64,000 nt of DNA, taken from positions 30,511,741 through 30,575,740 of the forward strand of contig CM041465.1 of assembly GCA_023213395.1 (NCBI GenBank), in the 5' to 3' direction. The translations under genes were made by a program, and so were the position numbers. The notes below the pieces were generated by a model, which was given only the letters and a program-made list of their open reading frames with translations, was not told where the DNA came from and ran no database searches. Shown one piece after another: positions 1 through 10,545 of this stretch (position 1 is the stretch's first letter; each line of letters begins with the position of its first letter). Source of the stretch: Cycas panzhihuaensis (taxonomy: Eukaryota; Cycadophyta).

Positions 1-806
1 TATGGCTGTTGGAAGACCAGAGGTAGGCTGGGTAACCTTAGATGTGCAGGTACGGACCGTACAGAGGTATGCACGAGGCGAAACAATGGAAAAACCAACA
101 TTCTAGGTACGTATGACAGGTGCATACCTGGAATGGGTACGTAACACAGATACATACCAGTAGTGGAACGAAACTAAACGGAAGCGGTACGCACGCCAGT
201 ACGGGACCAGTGGAAGCTTGGGGAGCTGCTAGACGTACGTACGGACATGATGAAGATATTAGTTAAGTGTATAACTAATGATTAAGGAAAAGGTACGTAT
301 GATTAAAGGGGTACGGTTATGACAGGCAGTCATAACCCTTTAGCCAAAAGGTACGTAAAGGCACATTTAAGGAGGTACGCATGGACCATTCGGTTAGGGT
401 GAGAGCCGAATATTCAGAGTACACAATGGTACGGATGCCAGCACGCATGACAGCCGATTGGAGCAGTGTTTATTGATAAGTACCATCTGGGTACGCATGT
501 AACAGAAAGAGTGTATGTTGTTGGAATGCACAGGAATGCATTCCAAATTTCTGTGTAATTGAACTTATTACTTAATGGAAAGAAGAGTTACGTGGAAAAC
601 TGTGTATTCTCTGTGTTTATAAGGATGAAGTGCTGAATATGTGTTGATTTCTGTGCTACTGTGTATTATTGTGATATAATTTTGTGAATAATCTGTGAAA
701 TGTATGTGAATAACCATGTTGACAGTATCCTAACTAGACTATAGCCTGTGTAATCTTGACAAGTGCACTGTTCCCATAAGTGCAGTGGGAACAACCTCAG
801 TCAACA
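1..806 (+). repeat. 5' LTR of element A (first ~21 bases missing)
   Basis: Matches 9757-10545 along its length and ends AGTCAACA, the inverse of the TGTTG start seen in the complete LTR. A TATA-like TTTATAAGG lies at 616-624, so U3 is upstream of that and R/U5 downstream. The block is unusually rich in GTACG and CGTAC motifs, for example GGTACGTA and GGTACGCA. The two LTRs differ by many substitutions and small indels between 50 and 150, so the insertion is not recent. Confidence 0.9.
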
Positions 807-807
807 T

Positions 808-820
808 TGGTTCCGTTGCC
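808..820 (+). other. Primer-binding site of element A (tRNA-Glu-like)
   Basis: TGGTTCCGTTGCC begins one base after the LTR end and is complementary to the 3' end of plant tRNA-Glu (...GGCAACGGAACCA, recalled from general knowledge). Complementarity stops after 13 bases. Elements C, D, E, H and M use initiator-Met-type sites instead, so this separates the A/B families from the rest. Confidence 0.7.
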
Positions 821-1033
821 TACGTCCATTGAGGAGGGACAGGGCCTAGGAGTTTCAAGGAAAGGAATGTGTAAAGGGCAGAGGACCCTGGCTGTTGTCG
901 TGATGGCAGGTCAGAACTAAGCCACCGGCGCCTGTGGGACCTTCCAATGCCACCTAAGAGGCCTTCAAGGTTAGAAGAGCCACAAAAGGATACTTCACCC
1001 AAAGGAAGGAAACCAGCAGACAAAGGGCATTAA

Positions 1034-3079
1034 GATGGTCGAAGGAATCAAAACTGAGAAGGGCGAGGAGATTAAGTTCGCAGAACAATGAGACTAAGGG
1101 ACAGTCCGTTGAAGGATCTGAGGCAAGTGGAGTCCAGACACCTCAAGAACAAGAAGAGGGAACTAATGGCGAACGTATGGTAATAACACCATCATCAATC
1201 AAAGATGATTTGTTTAGCCCAGAATATGAAGAAAAATCAAGGGTGAATGAGGAACATAAACAAACTTTAAAAGAGGGAAGTATACCTGTGGAGGACAGTC
1301 CGAAGGACCCAAGTGACAGCGAGAAGAAGGCGGAGGAAGGTCCCTCGACATATTGGGAAAATAAGCTCACAAGACAGCTTTTTGAGGATTCATCAGAAAA
1401 GGGATCTGATCAATCATATATTCTCGTGACAATCGCTAACTATACAAGTGCCAAGTGTAGTAGAACCTATACATATCAAAACTCCATTTAAGAATCCGTT
1501 ATTTGGGAAGGATAATACAGCAGTAGGCACTCCAAGTGCATCCCTGAAGGAGGAGAGAAGGGAAGAATCACCACCAGGTGGGACACCGTTGCAATCGTTC
1601 AAGATGGATGATTACAGAGACTTTGGAAAGTTGATTTTCAACGACACTTCAGATGCAGCAGAACACGTATACCTCTTTCAGAATCTGATTGATGTGAAAA
1701 AGATTACAGGCGAGGATGAGATAAAAGCCGATCTACCAGACATCGAGGGGAGTACCATTGGCATGGTACAAAGAAATAAACAAGAATGATTCATGGGCAA
1801 AGATCAAGAAATCCTTCAAAGAAAGATTTCAGAAGTTCCGTAGTAACGAAGCAGTGGAAATCGCCTTGAGGGAAATTAAACAAAGGCCGGAGAATCAGTG
1901 CTAACTTATATCAGCAGAATGAAAATCATCGCGGCCAGTATGATTAACGAAACGGTAACTGACCACAACATGAAGAACTATTTTGTGAGAGGATTGAATG
2001 AAAAACTGAGAGCCATGATGCATGCCCATCCGTTGAAATCATTTAAAAATGCCCAAGATTTAGCATTGGATTTTGAAATGGATATGGATGCATAGGCAGG
2101 AGGACATGACTCCCTACTATTAAGATTGCAAGAGGAGATTAGGGAACTCAAGCAAAATCAGTATAATCGACCCTTCTGCCAGGTGGGAATAGCAGAAGAG
2201 GAATCGGAATTGGAAGCCTTAAGAAAGGAAGTGGCTAGGCTAAAAATCAGAAATAGCAGAGAAGGAGAAGAAACGACGAAAAAGAAAGACCATGCTGGGA
2301 GGGTAACCAAATGGTGCCATATTTGTGAAGAGAATTCACATACAACTAAAGAATGCGAACTGAATCTAAAAAATAGTGCGTTGCACCAACAGGACAAATG
2401 GTGCCACATATGCGATGTAGATACGCATATGACTAAGGGTTGTTTCTATAATCCCAGAGGGAAAGCTTACAGAGGACGAGGTAGGGGAAGGGGAGCCAAC
2501 CCACCTTGAAATGTTTATACAACGAGGGGTACACAAGAGCCCTCGAGAAAGAAACCACCAATGGGTAGATGCCTCATTTGTTTGCAATTTGGGCACTGGA
2601 AGTCAGAATGCCCAACTAAACAGGAATACGAACATAAACCGTTCGTATGTAACAACTGCGGCCCAAGTTACCATAAGACAGAGGATTGTAAAGGGAAGGC
2701 CAAAGCCACCAACTTAATGACGATTATACCAGAAACTAAAAACGTAAAACTCCAGAATAAGCAGAAGGAGAAACATAATGGAGGATATCCGGATCCGCAA
2801 ACAGAAATGGATCGGTTTAAACAAGTAAAACAAGTGTTGGATGGCTTAGCTCAGGAAGAAAATACATTACGAATGGGAAAACCAGAAACCAAATACGTAT
2901 ACATACGGAAAAATAAGCAAAAAGAAAAAGAGAACATACAAGAAGAGCCAAAGGTGCAGCCTCAGATGGTGCAAATAGAAGAACTATTTAAAGGGTTACT
3001 AGTGGAAGACATTCCGAGAATGCTGTTGTTGATGGAGAATTTGGTCAAACAGCTACAATTGACCATCCCCCTATGCTAA
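1034..3079 (+). pseudogene. gag: gag of element A (capsid/nucleocapsid), broken
   Basis: Structural Gag polyprotein that would package the element RNA in cytoplasmic particles. Reading can start at ATG 1034 but stops at 1088. Further pieces are 1177-1491, about 1448-1747, about 1750-1885, then 1898-3079 in one frame interrupted by TAG 2093-2095 and TGA 2507-2509. The capsid domain of Retrotrans_gag type contains the PLAWYKEI core near 1760. Four CX2CX4HX4C zinc knuckles follow, beginning about 2318 (CHICEENSHTTKEC), 2402, 2573 and 2651. A basic RGRGRGRG stretch separates knuckles 2 and 3. At least three frameshifts and several stops make it non-functional. Copy I (58000-59649, minus) is the same gene. 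Confidence 0.85.
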
Positions 3080-3142
3080 GTCATTGATTGGATTAAAGGA
3101 GGAGTACTATAACACGGAATTACAAAGAGTTTAAAGCAAATA

Positions 3143-4108
3143 ATGCCATCATTCGATATGGATCCAATGGTAACCATGATGGTACTGGGAGAAACATTCC
3201 CAAAAGTAATTGTTGATGGAGGCGTCATTGCGTATTACCGCTTCGACATGGCGTAAACCGGAAGCCCAAAGTTGAAAAAGAACATATTCGTTGAAATTGG
3301 CCAACGAATTATTAGTACGACCCACGGGAAGATTAGCCGACATCTAGGTGGATGTGGCAGGGATTGTGGTAAAAATTGATTTCACAATCGTGGAAACAGA
3401 AAAAGGGGCAACGCCCTATCCAACACTCTTGGGGAGGCCGTGGCTATACAAGATGCAATGCCTCCAAAATTGGAAAAATGTGACTTTCACCTTATCGGAT
3501 AATGGGAACAAAGTAGTATTACCGATGCTGGGAAGGAATTCCATCGAAATGATACCAGACGAGGGATCTAGCATGACGGTCACAAGTGAAACAACATCCT
3601 CTTTCCTCGAGGAAGGAAACCTCTATCATACTGCGGAAGAGCCCACGACATCGACCAACTATCAAGAAGAAGAACCGACCTATTTCGGGGAAATATATAA
3701 CTCTTCGAACGACGAACACGGAATGAGATTCGTGGATTATTGGCTGCAGGATGCCTATGAAGTAAACTCCTCTTCTCATAGATGTAATTTATTATCCAAA
3801 TGTGTAACTAAAGACATTAATGATAACTTAGATTCTTTTGAGTATATAATGACTAATGATAGTTTAAGGGATGACAACCAACTAGACCAACAACCCCCTA
3901 GCTTACCTAATATTTTTCATAGTTTTGTAGTAGCTAATAGTAACTCCGACCTCTCTTCCACATCAGGCGTGGGTCCTGAGGTAGATTCCCTACCCCCCCG
4001 CCCTTATTACAACCCGAGGAGGGAAGTAATATTCCTTCCTCCTCTTCCTTAGAAGTATACCCACCCAGTAACCGATCCCTTCTAACGATTGGCGCCAAAA
4101 CCAGGAAA
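3143..4108 (+). pseudogene. Protease and linker of element A, broken
   Basis: Aspartic protease that would cleave the Gag-Pol polyprotein. The active site reads VDGG, as in Tat-type elements, where most retroelements have D-T/S-G. The frame is lost just after the active site (about 3225), with a stop following GGVIAYY. Reading resumes at 3348 and contains the protease-downstream motif LLGRPWLY near 3430. A Ser/Pro-rich linker follows, holding a run of seven C near 3990; the frame shifts there and the open stretch ends at 4052. In sister copy I the same segment is open from protease through the next domain, so the original was one polyprotein. Confidence 0.75.
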
Positions 4109-4730
4109 ATGGAAGGAGAATCACTGGTAAGTACTTCTAGAGACTCTGGTCTAGATAGTAGAGTTATTATCCCAGAAGAAATAAATCATGAAATTTACAT
4201 TGGGAAGTATGTTAAGCCATTCTACGGAGAGCAGTTATACGGGACCACCCACCTAACTCATTGTGTTGAATATTGGATAGAACACGGGAATTGGGACAAA
4301 ACCCAATGGCAACAGGACCTAGTATTGACCTTACGGGGAAAGGCTTGGTATTGGTACCTAGCCCACCAAGCCATTCTTAAAAGTTGGAAAGAGTTACAAA
4401 CGATGTTTCGAATTCGATTCGATCATCCAAAACAATTAGCCACCCCATTATTCTATGTAGGTCAAAACCCTAGGGAGCATATACAAAAATGTAAACAAAA
4501 ATGGATATCCTTAAGTATACCCAAACAAAATTGGCCTAACTATTTCTACCATACCCTGGGAAGAGTAGCCAAGGACTGGTTCCTCGGAAAGGAACAAAGT
4601 TTAGACGTGACTTGGGGAAGCTTGAAGAAATCCTTTATAAAAACCTTTAGGCATACCTCGGAAAACAAGAAAATAGATAGAATCCTAAAGCATATTAGAT
4701 TAATGAGTATAAAACTAGAACAAGAACTGA
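4109..4730 (+). pseudogene. Second Gag-like domain between protease and RT (element A)
   Basis: This is the N-terminal part of an open stretch 4109-5098. It holds a helical, tryptophan-rich domain with the pattern H-L-x2-C ... W-x-QDL-x3-L-x-GKAWYWY-x2-A ... SWKEL-x3-F-x-IRF, then PREHIQKCKQKW and a second W-rich half ending near SENKKIDR. The pattern parallels the Retrotrans_gag capsid core of the element's own gag (W/Y after a G-x-A/P, SW-x-E/K, F-x-x-RF), but no zinc knuckle follows. The same domain occurs at the same place in copies I, B and F. Assignment as Gag-like is my reading of the pattern. Role unknown; it is fused to pol in the intact copy I reading. Confidence 0.6.
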
Positions 4731-6225
4731 CAAACCAAGAGGAGGAAGAATCAGTCCATGGTGAAGAAGAAGAAATCATGAATTACCCTGTAGAATTCAC
4801 AGAACTTAATATTGGAGAAAGGAAGTTAGAGGATACTTCGGGACACAAAACCGGAAATACGGAAGATGTTGGAGTAACTAAGTTGAAAACTACTGAGATT
4901 AATGTTGTGTACCAAGACAATCCCAAACTCATACGAATTGGAAATTATTGGGATCATCAGACAATAGCGGAAGCCCAGCAGTTGTTTGAAGAATTCCGTG
5001 ACGTATTTGCATGGTCGTACAAGGACCTAAAAGGCATTCCTCCGGAAATAGGAATGCATCATATCGATTTAGTGGAAGATGCGAAACCGGTAAAATAGAG
5101 GCCATACCGGATGAATCCCAAATATAAGGAAAAAGTGAAAGCCGAACTAGACAAAATGTTGGAAGCAGGATATATTTACGAAATCGACCACAGTGACTGG
5201 GTGAGCCCTGTAGTAGTAGTTCCCAAGAAGAATGGGAAAATGCGTATGCGTGTGGATTATGCATAACTAAATAAGGTAACAAAGAAGGATCCCTTTCCAT
5301 TACCTTTTACAGAAGATATTCTGGAAGCAGTAGGAGGGAATGAAATATACTCCTTCACCGATGGATTCAACGGGTACAATCAAGTGCAGATTGCCCCAGA
5401 GGATCAAGCGAAAACCACATTTGTGACAGAATGGAGAACATATGCATATAATGTGATGTCATTCGGTCTTACGAATGCACCGGCTATATTCTAACCATCA
5501 TATTTCGGAAATTTATCGGAGAAAACGTTGTGGTATTCCTAGACGATTGGACATTGTATGGATTAATGAAGGATCACATGGAGAACTTGAGGGAAATGTT
5601 ACAGACATGCCGTGAAAACAAGTTGTGCCTGAACCCAGAAAAATGTACCTTCCTGGTACCCTTCGGAAACCTGTTGGGGCACATAGTCAGCAAGTAAGGA
5701 TTACTGACAGATCCAGTCAAGGTATCTGCAATTCTGCATTTTCCTATGCCACTTACAAGGAAACAACTGAAAGGTTTTTTGGGGTTAACAGGATACTACA
5801 GAAAGTTCATCAGGGGATATGCATACATATCAGGATCCCTGGAGGAATTATTAAAAAGGAACATTGAATGGGAATGGACGGAGGAACAACATCAAGCATT
5901 TGAAACATTGAAACAAGCTATCATAGCAACACCTATACTGCGATTTCCCGATTGGAAGAAGACCTTCCATTTACATGTGGATGCGTTGCAATACGCTATT
6001 AGATGCGTATTGGCACAACCCAGTGACGACAAGACGGATCACCCGATATACTTCGCCAGTCGGAAACTTACAAAGGCCGAGCAAAATTACACAACGACAG
6101 AGAGGGAAGCACTCGGCATGGTATATGCATTGCAGAAATTTCGACACTATCTATTGTCAAATCCATTTTTGTTCTTCGTCGATCACCAAGCGTTGATGTA
6201 TTTGGTAAACAAACCGATCATGTGA
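4731..6225 (+). pseudogene. pol: Reverse transcriptase and RNase H of element A, broken
   Basis: Would copy element RNA into cDNA. The RT N-terminus (DVFAWSYKDLKGIPPE) is still in the open stretch ending with TAG at 5096-5098. Next come RPYRMNPKYKEK, VVVPKKNGK, a TAA at about 5264, SFTDGFNGYNQ and [10 protein letters not shown] frameshift near 5494 precedes the active-site box FLDD (5536-5547). RNase H is readable at 5746-6225, with HVDA, TEREAL and VDHQAL carrying the expected acidic residues; TGA at 6223-6225 interrupts it before the GRISRW continuation. Multiple stops and shifts make it inactive. Confidence 0.85.
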
Positions 6226-7649
6226 GGGCGAATCAGCAGGTGGTTGATGTTGTTCCAAGAATTTTCTTTTAAGATCATTGTGAAACTCGGAAAAGCCCAT
6301 ATCATCCCTGATCAGTTGTCAAGAATCACAAACGGGGAAAGAGCCACGGGAGTGCCAGACGACTTTCCAGACGCAACACTATTCAGTGTGGAAGCGGTCC
6401 CAACTGACTGGTATGAGGGAATACCAGAATACTTAGCGACTGGAGAAGTGCCTGAGAATTAGATCGCACGGGAAAAAGGAATTTTATCAGAAAAGCAGAG
6501 CCATATCAACTAATCAATGGGGAATTATACAAATTGGGGCCAGACGAAGTGTTACGACGTTGTGTTCGACCATACGAGATCAACCAAATCATGTCGCAAG
6601 CACACGAAGGAGTAGCAGGTGGACACATGGGCAAATTAGCCACATGGCGAAAACTTTTGATGTCCGGATTCTGGTGGCCATCCATGTACGAGGACGTCAG
6701 GAAGTGGATTCAAGCTTGCAACTATTGCCAGCGAGTTGGGAAACCTAATCGACAAGATTTCCAAGCCCTACATCCCATTTTACCTTTAGCACCATTCGAG
6801 AAATGGGGACTCGACTTCGTGGGGCCAATTAAACCAGCCGTTCGTCGATCGAAAGCCCGATACATTTTGGTGGCAATTGACTATATGACGAAGTGGGTAG
6901 AAGCGCGAGCATTACGGAAAGCCGATGCGGAAAGTACAGCTCGATTTCTGTACGAGGTTGTTATTACACGATTTGGGTGTCCCTTGGAAATTATGAGCGA
7001 CCAAGGCGCCCACTTTCTGAATCAAACTATAGAGACATTGACATCAGCGTTCATGATAAGTCATCGGAAATCTACTCCCTATTATCCGAGAGCAAATGGC
7101 CAAGCGGAGAGTTTGAACAAGATAATCGAGAATTGCTTAAGGAAGATATGCGACGTCGCCAGATCTGATTGGGCCAAGAAATTGCCATCCGTGCTATGGG
7201 CATTCCGAATGACGTATAAAAGATCAACTCGACAAACTCCATTCCAGCTTGTTTACGGCACAGAAGCCATTCTTCCGACGGAATTTGAGATACCAAGTCT
7301 ACGAGTTGCTATGCAATGTCGATTAGACGACTTCCAGTCCTTGCGACAGCGATTGGAAGACTTAGTGCGATTAGAAGAGAAGTGACATATGGCAAAATGG
7401 TTGCAAAATGTAGAAAAGCAACGACAAAAAGCATGGCACGACCGCCATTTACGAAAACCTCAGTTCAAAGAAGGTGATCAAGTGTTGCTTTACGACAACA
7501 AGTTCAAAATGCACCCTAGCAAACTCAAGATGCGGTGGTTGGGACCGTACATCGTAGAAAGAGTCTTCGAGAACGGATCGGTGCAACTTCGAGGAATCGA
7601 TGGACCACTGCTACCAACTCGGGTGAACGGTAGTAGACTGAAACCATAG
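6226..7649 (+). pseudogene. pol: RNase H tail and integrase of element A, one stop in the integrase part
   Basis: The connection region (6244-6462) is followed by an integrase that is open at 6534-7385 and again at 7389-7649 in the same frame, separated only by TGA 7383-7385. The zinc-binding H-H-C-C is seen as HEGVAGGH ... CNYC. The catalytic core has D in LDFVGP, D in SDQGAH and E in NGQAESLNK, so the D,D,E triad is intact. The C-terminal DNA-binding part has EGDQVLLYD and LGPYIVERVFENG and ends in SRLKP. No chromodomain follows. This is the best-preserved pol segment of element A. Confidence 0.88.
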
Positions 7650-7869
7650 ATTGAGTAGGTCAGTTTTACCAGCCGGATCAGCTGGTTGTACTATATTGTG
7701 TTGCATGAAGTTGAGGCAAAACCAATTGCCTTGATATCGAGACATGATCCAATTCGGTATGGATACAGAAAAGAGAAAAAAAAAAAATGGAAAAAATAAA
7801 AACAATCGTAACTCATCATATACATAAGTAATAGCATCATAAACTGAAAAATTCAGAGGAAAATTCAAA
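7650..7869 (+). other. Spacer after integrase of element A
   Basis: Non-coding segment with an A-rich run near 7775-7800. No feature beyond the start of the tandem region was recognised. Confidence 0.5.
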
Positions 7870-8345
7870 AGCATACAAGCAAAATACATTATACGTATCG
7901 AAAAGGTATGTTACCAGGTACGCACAGTTAAGAAAGTGATCAAATTTGAAAAATTACACTATACGCACTGTGGAAATACAAAAGACGCACAGTTCAAAAA
8001 AGTGAATCAAAACTACACTATACGTACCTGAAAAGTACGCAGTCAGGTACGCACAATGAAAAGAAATTTTAAGTTGCCCAATTACATTATACGCACGAAA
8101 AGCACGTGAGCCTGCACGCACAGTGGAAAGTAAGCTTAAGTGCCAGTTATATTATATGTACCTGAAAAGTACATAGTCGGGTACGCATAGTGGAAAGTAA
8201 GCCTAAGTGCCTAGTTACATTCTACGTACCTAAAAAGTACACAATGGAGTACGCACAGTGGAAGCGAATAATATTATACGTACCAAAAAGCACGTATAAG
8301 ACAAAATAGTGAATAAGACAAAACATTACGTACCTGCGAGCATTC
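7870..8345 (+). repeat. Degenerate tandem array between integrase and extra ORF (element A)
   Basis: Six to seven units of roughly 54-75 bp. Each carries an ATTATACGTACC-like start, then AAAAGTACGCAGTC, GGTACGCACAGTGG and a variable AAGTAAGCTTAAGTGCC-like tail. Unit starts are visible near 7888, 7959, 8013, 8084, 8149, 8218 and 8272. The GTACG/CGTAC motif is the same one that is enriched in the LTRs. The copy I counterpart is at 52830-53215. Tandem repeats between pol and the 3' LTR are known in Ogre-type elements. Confidence 0.8.
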
Positions 8346-8557
8346 CCGCGAAGTGCGCAGTGGAAAATGACGGATGAATCGACTCCAGATTTTTCGCCAA
8401 GCAACCGTATGACCCGACAAGAAGGAAAAGTGACTTCGGTATGCATCTCGGCACACAATTTCAAGAAAATGACAAGCATACCCAAAAGGTACGCACGTAG
8501 GGTTCCGATTTGCACTCTTAGGTCATTTTCAGCTATCTCTGGGATTCCACAGCCACA

Positions 8558-9619
8558 ATGAGGACAACAGGATGCCAAGAGGCGTTTGTACCGAAGCTCA
8601 AGCAAGAACTGCAAGCTCTACCAGCTCAATTTCAGACCAGGGTAAAACAAGCAGGATGGGGAGACTACATTTATTGCAATCCTATGTATTATGACCCAGA
8701 ACTCATGGACCAGATTCTGTTAGCACTGAAGGAAGATAGCAGGAAGGTTAAGATGGACGCAGGAATAATTCACACCATAACAAAACTCCCAAATGAAGGG
8801 GAAATTCCCCTGGGTACCAAGAGGTCAGAAGTTGACCGTGAAATGTGGTTAAGAGAATTATGTCAAGCAAATACTCAGATCATGTCTGGTGGAATTCGTG
8901 TAGCAGATATCATTGATATCAGACTCCAATGGGTAGCAAAAGTTATAAATTCTCGATTTTTGTCCAAACGGAAGTATACATACATTTCGGGAGGTATGAT
9001 GCCAGTGTTATTAAAAATCCGGGAAGGAGAGAAACTGAATTGGTCCGAATTCTTGGCAGAAAACATGAGGCAGCAACTCAAGGAGATCAGGACACATCCC
9101 TTTCGACATCCCTCCTTGCTATTGGCTATCTTGTTTTATCAATGTCCAGAAGTACTAACTGTAACCACCATTTCTCTGCAGGAACCTATAATCAAACAAA
9201 GGTGGCGTAATTCCCAGATACGATTAACAAAGACGGAAGCAAAAAGAAGGGTTCAAAAACAAATGCAGAAGGTACTTACCTGGTTGCAGAAAACCCCAGG
9301 AACACCTATTCAACATCGGACAAAACAGGCTATCCACAAAAGAGGTAAACGGAAGAAAGGTGAAGAGGAATCAGGGGAGGAGGAAGAAGAAGCAGAGGCC
9401 TCCTGGGAAGAATGGGAAGACTTCCCCCCAGCAATGGAAGTAGGTGAAACCTCAGCACCTCCCACACCACATAATAAATCAGGACCAATAATTCAGCTTA
9501 TTCAAGAAATGGAGGAAGGGTATAGAGCCGAGATAGCTGCCCTTCAAGATAAAATTAAGGAAAATGATGCTATCATTGCTACCTTAACACAGATTAATGA
9601 AGAAATCCTAGTAGGATAG
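8558..9619 (+). CDS. Extra ORF of element A, 353 aa, intact, unknown function
   Basis: Sense-strand ORF lying between integrase and the 3' LTR, starting at ATG 8558. The first two thirds form a folded-looking domain with KQAGWGDYIYCNP, ITKLPNEGEIPLG, LRELCQANTQIMSGGI, WVAKVINSRFLSKRK, REGEKLNWSEFLAEN and LLLAILFYQCPE. Then come a basic stretch (QKQMQKVLTWLQKTPG, KRGKRKKG), an acidic Glu-rich stretch and a C-terminal predicted coiled coil. Basic clusters would fit nuclear targeting or nucleic-acid binding (inference). It resembles what I remember of the putative plant transposon protein domain (Pfam PF20167), which I cannot verify here. It has no stop in 353 codons, although gag and pol of the same copy are riddled. 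Homologues: 51544-52605 (copy I) and 28441-30150 (element F). Confidence 0.75.
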   Translation: MRTTGCQEAFVPKLKQELQALPAQFQTRVKQAGWGDYIYCNPMYYDPELMDQILLALKEDSRKVKMDAGIIHTITKLPNEGEIPLGTKRSEVDREMWLRELCQANTQIMSGGIRVADIIDIRLQWVAKVINSRFLSKRKYTYISGGMMPVLLKIREGEKLNWSEFLAENMRQQLKEIRTHPFRHPSLLLAILFYQCPEVLTVTTISLQEPIIKQRWRNSQIRLTKTEAKRRVQKQMQKVLTWLQKTPGTPIQHRTKQAIHKRGKRKKGEEESGEEEEEAEASWEEWEDFPPAMEVGETSAPPTPHNKSGPIIQLIQEMEEGYRAEIAALQDKIKENDAIIATLTQINEEILVG

Positions 9620-9644
9620 AGGCGGCAGGAGCTGCCTTGGGGCA

Positions 9645-9658
9645 GAGCGGGGGAGGAA
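9645..9658 (+). other. Purine-rich tract near the 3' end of element A
   Basis: GAGCGGGGGAGGAA is the strongest purine run after the extra ORF, but it lies about 77 bases before the LTR start. The bases directly upstream of the LTR (GGGATAGA, 9728-9735) form a weaker candidate polypurine tract. Which one primes plus-strand synthesis is unresolved. Confidence 0.35.
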
Positions 9659-9735
9659 TACCCCAAAATTTTAAAAATTTTTTGGAGTTTTGTTGAGCAA
9701 GGATGCTCAAACCCATACTATTGACCCGGGATAGA

Positions 9736-10545
9736 TGTTGGGGCATAAATTGATCATATGGCTGTTGGAAGACCAGAGGTAGGCTGGGTAACCTTAGATG
9801 TGCACGATCGGACGGAGGTACGCACAAGGCGAAACTGTGGAAAACCAACATTCAGGCACGTATGACAAAGTGCGAACGGGTACGTAACACAGATACGTAC
9901 CAGCAGTGGAACGGAACTAAACGGAAGCGGTACGCACGCCAGTACGGGACCAGTGGAAGCCTGGGGAGCTGCCAGACGTACGGACATGATGAAGACATTA
10001 GTTAAGTGTATAACTAATGATTAAGGAAAAGGTACGCATGACTGAAGGGGTACGGTTATGACAGGCAGTCATAACCCTTCAGCCAAAAGGTACGTAAAGG
10101 CACATTTAAGGAGGTACGTATGGACCATTCGGTTAGGGTGAGCGCCGAATATTCAGGGTACGCAATGGTATGGATGCCAGCACGCATGACAGCCGATTGG
10201 AGCAGTGTTTATTGATAAGTACCATCTGGGTACGCATGTGACAGAAAGAGTGTATCTCACCGGAATGCACAGGAATGCATTCCAGCCCTCTGTGTAATTG
10301 AACTTATTACTTAATGGGAAGAAGAGTTACGTGGAAAACTGTGTATTCTCTGTGTTTATAAGGATGAAGTGCTGAATATGTGTTGATTTCTGTGCTGCTG
10401 TGTACTATTGTGATATAATTCTGTGAATAATCTGTGAAATTCATGTGAATAACCATGTTGACAGTATCCTAACTAGACTATAGCCTGTGTAATCTTGACA
10501 AGTGCACTGTTCCCATAAGTGCAGTGGGAACAACCTCAGTCAACA
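9736..10545 (+). repeat. 3' LTR of element A (810 bp)
   Basis: Starts TGTTGGGGC and ends AGTCAACA, giving TGTTG/CAACA ends. From 9757 it matches the window start. It is bounded on the right by element B sequence. It contains about a dozen GTACG/CGTAC motifs and the same TTTATAAGG box as the 5' LTR. The copy I LTR (50606-51433) is the same family, 828 bp. Confidence 0.9.

Larger units (their letters stand above)
1..10545 (+). mobile_element. Element A: Ty3/gypsy (non-chromovirus) LTR retrotransposon, nearly complete
   Basis: The opening sequence of the window recurs at 9757, so both LTRs are present; only about 21 bases of the 5' LTR lie outside. The order is LTR, tRNA-Glu-like primer site, gag with four zinc knuckles, protease, second Gag-like domain, RT, RNase H, integrase, tandem array, extra ORF, LTR. 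Protease of the DGG type and the FLDD reverse transcriptase box resemble the Ogre/Tat/Athila side of plant Ty3/gypsy; no chromodomain is visible. Gag and pol carry many stops and frameshifts, so this copy is not autonomous. It is inserted in element B: B's integrase-like reading stops exactly at 10546. The expected 5-bp target duplication would be ACCCC (10546-10550), but the other copy is outside the window. Confidence 0.9.
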
